The notes beneath the pieces are model-generated. The model saw nothing but the letters and a program-made list of their open reading frames with translations. It was not told where the DNA came from and did no database searches. 36,238 bases of DNA from Funneliformis mosseae (taxonomy: Eukaryota; Glomeromycota; Glomeromycetes; Glomerales; Glomeraceae). The stretch's first letter is position 1, and every line of letters begins with the position of its first letter. Below, piece by piece: positions 23,601 to 36,238 of the stretch. Both the position numbers and the translations under genes were made by a program. Location of the stretch: NCBI GenBank assembly GCA_910592005.1, contig CAJVPP010000320.1, forward strand, positions 1-36,238, given 5' to 3'.

Positions 23601-23840
23601 TAAATGAACGTCCACCTATTTTTCATGGTAGAAATGAATTGGAAACATTAATGGCAAGTCCAAATAGTAAAGATTGGGTTAAAATCAGGTAAGATTCAAT
23701 TTATTTAATGTTCTTTCTATCTATCTATTAATTCAATTAACTATATTTCTTTTCTTTTCTTAAGTGAAATGTTATTAGGACCTGCTCCTGATAGTTTTTC
23801 ATTTGTACCAAAACACGCTGCAAATTCTTATGAAGGTTAA
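20650..23840 (+). CDS. DUS3: tRNA-dihydrouridine(47) synthase (Dus3 family)
   Basis: FMN enzyme that reduces uridine 47 of the tRNA variable loop using NADPH. Seventeen exons: 20650-20702, 20792-20882, 20954-21040, 21114-21157, 21235-21324, 21401-21551, 21616-22005, 22097-22408, 22499-22564, 22636-22728, 22815-22832, 22907-23003, 23077-23165, 23234-23359, 23438-23490, 23560-23688, 23765-23840. They sum to 655 codons, close to the family's usual length. The N-terminus has the [12 protein letters not shown] signature. Two CCCH zinc fingers follow: C79-C88-C93-H97 and C114-C123-C129-H135. A charged, disordered linker (exon 7) precedes the TIM barrel from residue 303 ([20 protein letters not shown]). 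Catalytic Cys398 is in [51 protein letters not shown] and [20 protein letters not shown] are all family-typical. Exon 11 is only 18 nt. Apparently intact. Confidence 0.95.
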
Positions 23841-24128
23841 TATGTAGTTATCGAAATTGATTTCTTTTGTTTTATCACGTGTTTTCTAAACAAACAAATA
23901 AAATAAATTAAATAAATTACAATTGTAGCAAATTAAAATAAAGTAAATAATCCGCGATCAATTTAACTAAATTTATAAATGATCATCACAATGACATACA
24001 ACGTTGTTTATAATCGGGGAAAAATTTTTTTGCAACTTCCTATCCTATGTTCCCATATTACATCAAACTGTAAATACTTTTTTTATTTTCAATATCTTAA
24101 AACCTTTGTTACTCTTGAAAGTTTAGTA

Positions 24129-25404
24129 ATGGAAGCAGCTGAGGGTGAAGGTTCGAATACCGTCGAGGAGGAAAACATTGAGTGGGTTCACGGTAACTTG
24201 AAATATAATATTTCTCATAAAATCAATATAAACTAAAAAGAAAAAAAAAATGTATTTATTATCCTATCTATTAAAATAAAAGGTTCTTCTTTGCCACCTA
24301 TCGCAAAGCAACCATATGCCTTTAGAAACGCTTTAAAAACAACAATAAAACAAATCTTTTTTAACTCCAGAAGTCGATTCATTAACTCGGATAATGATAA
24401 CAGAATGTTAATGTTTTTACATGAGAAATCTCAGGAAGTTTCGATTTGCTTGAATAATACGAAGGATGAGATTTTATTTGAAATAGGGGCCGTCAGAGAA
24501 TTCAAAATTACGATTGATTTCTCAATTATTTTTCGATTTCATTCCGATTTTGTCAAATCAGTAATTATTTTTATTATTATTTTGCTTTGATGCAATTTTG
24601 CTTTTGGCATTACTAATGCTGAAAATTTATATACTTTAGTTTTATTCTCATCCGGAAGGATACCCTTACAGGAATAAAGGCAATTATAAAGGCAATTCGA
24701 GAGAGGCGGACCCCACGGGTGGAAAGCTAGCCGGAATTACGTGTATTATCCTCAAGCCGGCTACCTCCGACATCAAACATCTTAAAAATGTGGAAACTTC
24801 GATCAAGAATATGATCTATATGGCAAAATACCCAAGGGATGACGATGTTAGTATTTTGTTTGTAGTTCGAATTTTATTATTATTATTATTATTAATTATT
24901 AATAATACCTCATTTTATAATAATGCACCTTAAGTTTGGAATTAGAGGAAGAAATAACGATAACTATAATTCACGACCTCCTAATGGGAGAAACAAAGTT
25001 CATCCAATGGCGCAAAATAACCATCCAATTCCCGCAATTGATCCAAAAGATGTAATGCCGCTTTGCTATAACAAACCAATTAGAAAACGCGATGTAGGCA
25101 CTTTTATTTTTATTTTATTTTATTAAAATGGATCATAAGCTAATAACTTTTTGTTTGAATTCCATAGATGTATGTAGTATGTGTTTGTCCTTCTCACAAA
25201 CGCGCGATTGTTTATTCATCCGAGGGTATATTTAGTCATTTCCAATTTATTCTTAAACAACGATTCGGTTGGAAGTGGGAGAGGATGTGGTATAAAAATA
25301 AAATCGGAATATGGACGGAACTCAACAATGAAGAAGTTTGGATCAGTGTGAAAAAACTAGTCGTTGATAAAGCGATTCCAAGAATCGAGGTTTTTATGAG
25401 ATAA
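24129..25404 (+). CDS. Unrecognised five-exon protein with PB1-like C-terminus
   Basis: Exons 24129-24192, 24283-24560, 24640-24846, 24935-25093 and 25168-25404 join in phase (945 nt, 314 residues). The start ATG is the first that leads into the spliced frame; it gives an acidic N-terminus (MEAAEGEGSNTVEEENIEW). Residues about 25-110 (AFRNALKTTIKQIFFNSRSR, MLMFLHEKSQEVSICL, EIGAVREFKITIDFS) look like a small mixed alpha/beta domain. A Gly/Asn/Arg/Pro-rich, probably disordered middle follows (RGRNNDNYNSRPPNGRNK). Residues 258-314 (FSHFQFILKQRFGWKWERMW, IGIWTELNNEEVWISVKKL, IPRIEVFM) have the order expected of a PB1 fold: basic helix, two strands, acidic 'NNEEVW' turn, final IPRIEVF strand. That is inference by shape, not a family match. 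It lies between DUS3 and ARO1 on the same strand, with separate transcription likely. Probably lineage-specific. Confidence 0.72.
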
Positions 25405-30771
<5,367 letters not shown>

Positions 30772-30789
30772 TATATATGTTGTGCGTCA

Positions 30790-30915
30790 GATGTCGATTT
30801 GACAGTTGACGTGAGTCAGATGACTAATGCTGGCCAAACCTTCTTAAGGCATTATAAATCGACCTAAAATAGGCTCATAATTTAGGCCAGTCGGCATCTG
30901 ACGAAAATCGTCATC
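30790..30915. repeat. Imperfect hairpin element just downstream of ARO1
   Basis: About 126 bp that can fold on itself. Left-arm blocks GATGTCGATTT, GTCAGATG and CTGGCC recur in order on the complement of the right arm as GATGACGATTT, GTCAGATG and CTGGCC, around a centre containing CCTAAAATAGGCTCATAATT. It is distinctly less AT-rich than its surroundings. It begins 18 bp after the ARO1 stop codon, so it may be transcribed as part of the 3' UTR. No clear target duplication was found; it is probably a MITE or foldback element. Confidence 0.5.
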
Positions 30916-31074
30916 CGGAGGCACTATATAAATTACAAAACTTAAAAATTGTATTATAAAATAAGTATAATAAGAAAGTAATTCTAGTAAATTTTTAAAT
31001 CATATATTTGTCTTTATGTTAATTATAATTAAATTTTAATAATAATTATAAAAATTAATGAAAATTACAACTTA

Positions 31075-31388
31075 TCATCACTGGTGGTTAACATCAGTGT
31101 CACATGATTTCTATTTAAATAATTTGTCATCCCGCGTCACACCTTCCACATTTCATTTATATTCTGAGGACAATTTTTTCAAATGTAAAATCATATTCAT
31201 CACATGTTATTCATCATATACTTAATTTCAGCCAAAATTTATAATTCTGTATAAAATGCCTTTTTAGGATGTTAAGTAATGTTACACAAATCCAAAAAGG
31301 CAATTTTGATTTTCCAAAAATCGAAATATAGTTACACGATCTTCCAAAAAAGGAGATTTATATTACCAGTAATGATCACCAGTAGTGA
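31075..31388. mobile_element. Candidate TA-flanked MITE (314 bp)
   Basis: The ends TCATCACTGGTGG and, on the complement of the right side, TCACTACTGGTGA are similar inverted repeats flanked by TA on both sides (31073-31074 and 31389-31390), as for Tc1/mariner-type elements. The interior has no ORF. It holds two loosely related phrases, 'gttacac' followed by 'tccaaaaa', near 31281-31305 and 31331-31352. Boundaries rest on short matches, so confidence is limited. Confidence 0.4.
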
Positions 31389-31814
31389 TAAATAGTAAGC
31401 TCCAAATTTTTAATAAAATAGAAAATAAATCATATTCTGATAATAATAAAGAATTTTTTAAATAAAAAATTTATTCAAAATGAAGAGAATCTTAACCAAA
31501 ATATTCAAGTTAAGGAATATAGTTATGAGGATAAAAAAAAATAAGGATTTATAATTCAGAAAGTAATAAATATCACTATAATCATTACAGGTAAAATTTA
31601 AATTTTTAGTAATATAATTAAAATATTAAAAATTAATTTAATTTTTTTTTTAAGTATAATTTATAAAATTTCTAAAGATAAATCAACTTTAATATTAAGA
31701 ATTAATCTTAAAAAAAAATTTATATTTATTTTCAAAAATTAAAGAACTAGTAGGTAAATATATTAATAATATAAAAAATTCTTTAGTATTATTAATATAT
31801 CAATTCTTGTGAAT
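31389..31814. other. AT-rich spacer before the LTR-like repeat
   Basis: A/T-rich sequence with no sustained frame. Nothing recognisable. Confidence 0.4.
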
Positions 31815-32530
31815 TGCGACAGTTAGACAGGGTGTTTAAGTGGTAATTCTTTTAAGTTTACATAGTAATCTAATAGTTTTCTCAGTAAGTTAATGGTTCT
31901 TTTATATACCGTAAAGTATATTTACACCTCAGTTGATTAAGTTTTATTATATATTAAAAATATATTCAAACTTACGATGAATATACAATTCATCTACTAT
32001 ATACTACCCAATATATTCAATATACTATTGAGTATATTTTCATATGTTAAGTTAAAATTAAATGTGAATTACATTATAATTACAAATATCATCAAATATT
32101 TCAAGTAAATTGAATAAAGATTTATTGGTAAATAAACTAAAAACTAAAAATACTAAACTAAGAGAATACAAAAGAAGAATTAATCATAAACAGAAAAGAG
32201 TAACCTTACGCTACTTTACAAAAAAAAGGAGTTATATATAGTTATCACTGAACTGATCAGATTGCATCTAGCAATTGATAGTTACTTTCTTGTCAAAAAT
32301 TTAGTCTCCTTTATATACTTTTTTAATGTAAATCTAATATATCATATATTTTAGGTATGTCTGATATATCAAATATATCAGATATGTTTGACATATTTGA
32401 CATTTGGATCTATATTTTCTTGCGTTACATAAATTAAATATCTATTAAGTTGATCCTGTTAATTATATCACTTACGTAACTATTTATAATATATTATGTA
32501 GATTAATTATGTTATGATAGTCCTGTTACA
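31815..32530. repeat. Left LTR-like direct repeat
   Basis: Bases 31815 to about 32395 recur in the same orientation from 35540 to about 36160, 3.7 kb away, the arrangement of a retroelement's two LTRs. I place the start at TGCGACAG (TGTGATAG in the right copy). The end is placed tentatively at CCTGTTACA (32522-32530), because its complement TGTAACAGG mirrors the start and gives TG...CA ends. The right copy loses similarity before this point, so the right boundary is a guess. The sequence contains a 'gatatatcaaatatatcaga' type simple stretch near 32360-32390. Confidence 0.6.
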
Positions 32531-32906
32531 TTACTCCCTTAAGATTTTATTCTCACAAAAATTCTAAATTGTTCCAATTTGTTCCATAGAATTACAAATT
32601 CTATTTAATAGATTGTGTGATCACACGTGATAATTATCAATAAAATAGACCAATCAATATTTGTTTACATTTTTACAGGAAGGAAAATTCTCACAATCTT
32701 GAGAATTTTTACAGTTATAATATTTTGTTATAAATATTCGTCCAAAAATCTTTTTTTTTTGCATCAAATTTTATTAGTTTTATTAAAACTATTGCAAAAT
32801 TTTCAGCTTTTATATTTTCAACATGGGCAAAAGTTTTCAGAAACAACTTTTTTCATGTTATTAATACAATCTTTGAAATCAAGAAGAAACAAAATAACAA
32901 AGAATA

Positions 32907-33248
32907 GATGAACTTGATATTGAAAATCACAGGCTTCGACAACTATTAAATTTCTCTTTGTTTCAAGTAGATAGTTTATCTAATGAAATTCATCATTTAT
33001 CTTCTCATTTATCTCGCAATAGGTGTCAATATCAAAACTTTAAAGTAGAATATAAGGGTCTTCTATTCTAATATAATTATGCAAGAGCTGATGTTGATCG
33101 CCTCCAAAGTTATAAAGATGTCCAATCAGTTCAAAATCTCTAGAATAATTTAAACTAAATCTAGAGAAACTTTAGAAGAATATTGAAGTAACTTCATCAG
33201 AGAAGTGAAAATTTTAATTTTTCTTATTACGTGCTTCTTAATGATTAA
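32907..33248 (+). pseudogene. Gag-like coiled-coil remnant
   Basis: A 113-codon frame with no frameshift but five internal stops, the first at 33069-33071. All five are TAA or TAG, as expected if CAA/CAG (Gln) codons mutated by C to T. The first 54 residues have a heptad-like Leu/Ile pattern (HRLRQLLNFSLFQVDSLSNE) suggesting a coiled coil. Its position just inside the left direct repeat fits gag, but no zinc knuckle is seen. The frame may extend a little upstream, where another open stretch (32627-32911) of Ile/Phe-rich composition is probably noise. Confidence 0.4.
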
Positions 33249-34540
33249 TTTTACTACTAAATATTTTTATCAAAAAGAGATGTCGTTAGCATTTTTGTCT
33301 GTCATAAAACTATACTTTGTTGTTGCCTTTTTGGCTGTTCTATAGATTACATTCTCTCTTTTTATCTTTTATAACTAGTAATAGTTGTCATAGATAGCTT
33401 CTTATAAATGTATTTTCTTTTTCTTTTATATTGATGTATTTTATTATCTTTTCATCTCTTAATAAAAATTTTGCATATTATTGTGTTTTTGCCTTTTTAA
33501 AATTATCCAATAAGTTAATTAAATAAAATAAATAAAAATCTTTACAAATATCCTGCTATATTCACGTGATTTATGTTAATGTTTAATCAATTCTATTATA
33601 TAAAATGATCTCCATTTATGATATGTTAATCTTTCTTCATATTAGACAAGTCTATTAAAATCTAATAGTTAATTTATCATGAGAGAGTTGTTGAATATAA
33701 ATCAAAAATTATCTTCTAATCAACTGATTATATTATTAAACTGTTTTTCAATACATAAATCATGTAATGATTATAAATAATTTCTTTTTCAGGAAAACTA
33801 ATATTTTCATATTTCTTGATTCTCATGCATGCATTTTGTTGAACTTTAAAATTATGCAGCTTACTAAAATTTCTGAAATTTATACTAAATAAGAAATATT
33901 GATCAAAGAGGTATTATACAAATATTGCATAATCATTGATAAAACATATTTATATTTCTTAAAATATTATGTAATAATCAATAACAATTTTAAACTAATA
34001 GCTGTTTGTTTATTTTTCTGCAGGAGGTGAATTTTTATAATCTTGAAAAATTTTATACTCGTCTTTCATTTATAAATATCCTTTCTAAATTTTTTCTATT
34101 TTCACAAAAATTTTTATCTCTCAAACAAAATTATTGCAGATTTTTAAACTCATAAAATTTTTAAAATGACTTGCATAAATAAAAAAAAAGTCTTCTTCCT
34201 TTCGATGTTGGAGTTCTGCTTAGTATAAATAGTTTAGAAGTGAAAAAATTTCTCAAGGTAAGATAGGTAAATTTAAGAATAGTTTAGTCTAAAAGCTTTA
34301 ATTATATAGAATATGTGCTAGCTTATCATAAGCTTTGAATATACATAACCTATGTTATTTCCTAGAAACAGTGATGATTTATTTGATCTTATTTAGTTAA
34401 CTACAGCAATGGTTAACACTTTTCTTTTTATTAAACTAAAGGTTCATGTCAAAAAGATCAAGAGCAAGTTTAGGTCTAAGAAAATCTTTAAACAAAAATA
34501 TTAACTTTAGAAAATTAATTATCAGCTTCTTTAGATCAAA
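33249..34540. other. AT-rich interior of the retroelement-like unit
   Basis: No sustained reading frame. Poly-pyrimidine runs near 33410-33430 and a TTAATAAAAA word near 33460 look like old 3'-UTR sequence. Nothing else is recognisable. Confidence 0.4.
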
Positions 34541-34542
34541 CT

Positions 34543-34753
34543 ACTAAGTTTTTTTTTGAGTGTAACTGTTTAGAAGAATATTTGATTCAAGAAAAAAACA
34601 AGAATTAAAAATTTCAAGAAAATTATAGAAAGCTTAACGATGATTTTTAATTTGTCTATCGAGAGGAAATAAAAACCTTAGAGTGACTTTGAAAGTATTT
34701 CAACTATTCAAAATCAACTTATAAAGAATATTAATCGCTATTAATTTCCAGTA
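34543..34753 (+). pseudogene. Second coiled-coil-like coding remnant
   Basis: One frame (EEYLIQEKNKN, then KFQENYRKLNDD, FVYREEIKTLE, KYFNYSKSTYKEY) interrupted only by three TAA and two TGA codons. These are plausible Gln and Trp/Arg positions after C-to-T or G-to-A change. It is charged and helix-forming, like the remnant at 32907. It ends where the Tigger-like MITE is inserted. No domain is recognised. Confidence 0.35.
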
Positions 34754-34925
34754 CAGTCAACTCTTGTTATAACAAACTCTATATCCTAGACCTCAACTTC
34801 GCTATAAGGCTATAGTGAAGATTTTAAGAGATTTGATTGGCCAATTTGCTATAACAAGAGTATTTTTATTATATTTATTCAAAAAATTCGTTATATTAAG
34901 AGTTCGCTATATCAAGAGTTAACTG
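34754..34925. mobile_element. Tigger/pogo-like MITE (172 bp)
   Basis: Terminal inverted repeats: CAGTCAACTCTTGTTATAAC on the left and CAGTTAACTCTTGATATAGC on the complement of the right end (16 of 20 identical). These have the CAGT...ACTCT..(T)TATA character of pogo/Tigger ends. The element is flanked by the dinucleotide TA at 34752-34753 and 34926-34927. Related AACAAGAG and ATCAAGAG words occur inside (34853-34860 and 34913-34920). No coding capacity. It sits inside the decayed retroelement-like unit, so it is younger than that insertion. Confidence 0.75.
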
Positions 34926-35539
34926 TATGCTTTATTTCTCGTAAAGATCAATTAAATTAAAATTTTTTTTTTAATAAATTACTACATATTTAACTACACA
35001 AAACTATTTAAAAGATGATAATTGTAATAAATTCATGTTATTTTAAGAGCTGTCAATCACACTGTTGACACTTTTACTTTTACTCTTATTATTTCCTTTG
35101 AATTACTAAATGAATATTATCTCGTTTACTAATATTATATTAATTGTAATATCATATAATAGTCTTCTAAAAATTTTGTCTGTTATAAATAGGCTAAGCT
35201 TGATAATATTTTTAGCAATACATTATTATACAAAATTATTTAAATTACAATCTCTTTCTAAATGTAATTATCAATATAGTGTTGATGCTAAAAATCTTCA
35301 AAATGTGTTTAATTTCCTAAATGCAGTTATTAAAAGTTTTCCAAATGTATTTATACATCCTAAATGTAGTTATTAAAAGTCTTCAAAATGTGTTTTATAC
35401 TAAAAGTCTTCAAAATATGTTATTGCTAAAAATCTTTAAAATATGTTATACTATTTAAGTAATCTAATTGTATATTACTACAAATAGAAAAAGAGAATTC
35501 TGTCATCATCACTAAATGTTAATGTGCAATTCTATGAAT
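34926..35539. other. AT-rich DNA before the right LTR-like repeat
   Basis: Contains an 88-codon open stretch (35110-35376) without recognisable features. Also holds a short imperfect tandem repeat at 35280-35445 in which variants of 'ctaaaaatcttcaaaatgtgtt' words recur about every 30-60 bp (near 35288, 35329, 35375, 35399, 35425). Confidence 0.4.
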
Positions 35540-36160
35540 TGTGATAGTTAGACAGGGTGTTCAAGTGATAATTTTTTTAAATTTACGTAATAATCTAATA
35601 GTTGTCTCAATAAGTTAATGGTTCTTTTATATACTGTAAAGTATATTTATATCTCAGTTGATTAAGTTTTGTTATATATTGAAAAATATATTTAAACTTA
35701 CAATGAATATACAATTCATCCACTATATATTGTCCAATGTATTCAATATACTATTAAGTATATTTTTATATGTTAAGTCAAAATTAAACGTGAATTATAT
35801 TATAATTATGTGTCACTAAATGTTTCAAGTAAATCAAATAAAGATTTATTAGTAAATAAATAAAATAAAAGCTAAAAATACTAAACTAAGAGAATATAAA
35901 AGAAGAATTAATCATAAATAGAAAAGAGTAGCCTTGTATTACTTTACAAAAAAGGAGGTTATACATAGTTATCGCTGAATTAATCAGATTGTATCTAGCA
36001 ATTAATAGTTACTTTCTTGTCAAGAATTTAATCTCCTTTATATATATTTTTTAATGTAAATCTAATATATTATATATGTTAGGTATATCTAATATATTAA
36101 ATATATCAGATATGTTAAATATGTTAAATATATCAAATATATTAGATATGTTTGACATGT
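35540..36160. repeat. Right LTR-like direct repeat (truncated)
   Basis: Partner of the left repeat. Over the first roughly 270 bp I count by eye about 26 transitions, one transversion and one single-base indel between the copies. A local expansion of 'gatatgttaaatat' words near 36105-36150 distinguishes this copy. Similarity stops around 36160, where it appears to be replaced by other sequence before the window ends. Confidence 0.6.
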
Positions 36161-36184
36161 TCAATAAAAAATTTGATATAAAAA

Positions 36185-36228
36185 TTCCATAAAAATATTA
36201 AGTTTTATAACGTATAACTTTTATGGAA
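36185..36228. repeat. Short palindromic sequence at window end
   Basis: TTCCATAAAA and its complement TTTTATGGAA form the ends of a 44-bp near-palindrome. It lies just beyond the point where the right LTR-like copy breaks off and might be the end of another small element. Confidence 0.35.
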
Positions 36229-36238
36229 AATCAGTATA

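Larger units (their letters stand above)
31815..36160. mobile_element. Decayed LTR-retroelement-like unit
   Basis: Two direct repeats bound about 3 kb containing gag-like coiled-coil remnants, a later MITE insertion and otherwise A/T-rich filler. No reverse transcriptase, integrase or protease motif could be found in any frame, so it is either a non-autonomous (TRIM/LARD-like) element or has lost its pol region. The primer-binding site cannot be matched to a tRNA by eye (the sequence after the left repeat starts TTACTCCCTTAAG). Orientation is assumed plus because the coding remnants read that way. Confidence 0.5.

Noticed and set aside
24148..24170. B-box-like GGTTCGAATACC
   Set aside because: It lies within exon 1 of the unrecognised gene and has no A-box upstream.

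Overview
The window looks like nuclear DNA of an arbuscular mycorrhizal fungus (Glomeromycotina), most probably Rhizophagus or a close relative. The evidence is very AT-rich intergenic DNA with long A/T runs, many short GT-AG introns, an F-box/LRR-like gene and a BTB-BACK-TLDc gene (families expanded in Rhizophagus), the fungal five-domain AROM gene, and decayed transposase-like ORFs of a type I associate with Rhizophagus. The species call is inference from memory; no database was searched.

Layout. (1) 1-11.0 kb is a repeat graveyard. A first DDE-transposase-like pseudogene lies at 690-2686. A second lies at about 5.7-9.1 kb and is cut by two nested non-autonomous hAT-like elements, each with its own 8-bp target duplication. 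The larger (990 bp) carries GC-richer subterminal repeats and a 30/31-bp minisatellite. (2) 11.1-30.8 kb is a gene island: a predicted 92-aa single-pass membrane protein with a TATA promoter, an F-box protein, a BTB-BACK-TLDc protein, a 12-exon GPI mannosyltransferase IV gene (SMP3/PIG-Z family, minus strand), a divergent 17-exon tRNA-dihydrouridine synthase gene (DUS3), a 5-exon gene I do not recognise whose C-terminus resembles a PB1 fold, and ARO1, a 1594-aa pentafunctional shikimate-pathway protein in two exons with a TGACTCA (Gcn4/CpcA-type) site 96 bp upstream. (3) 30.8-36.2 kb is repeat-rich again: a hairpin element just after ARO1, a candidate TA-flanked MITE, and an LTR-retroelement relic with gag-like coiled-coil remnants and a nested Tigger/pogo-like MITE.

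All exon models were built by hand from splice sites, phase continuity and family motifs. The SMP3 model sums to 650 codons, DUS3 to 655, the unknown gene to 315 and ARO1 to 1595, each with no internal stop. The housekeeping genes do not form a pathway cluster: GPI-anchor assembly (ER), tRNA modification and aromatic amino-acid synthesis are simply neighbours.

The most notable signals are the nested hAT-like insertions and a consistent mutation pattern in the repeats. Pseudogene frames are broken mainly by stops where Gln, Arg or Trp is expected, with few frameshifts, and the two LTR copies differ almost only by transitions. That points to cytosine deamination or a RIP-like process acting on repeats. 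I saw no convincing tRNA, rRNA or CRISPR array.
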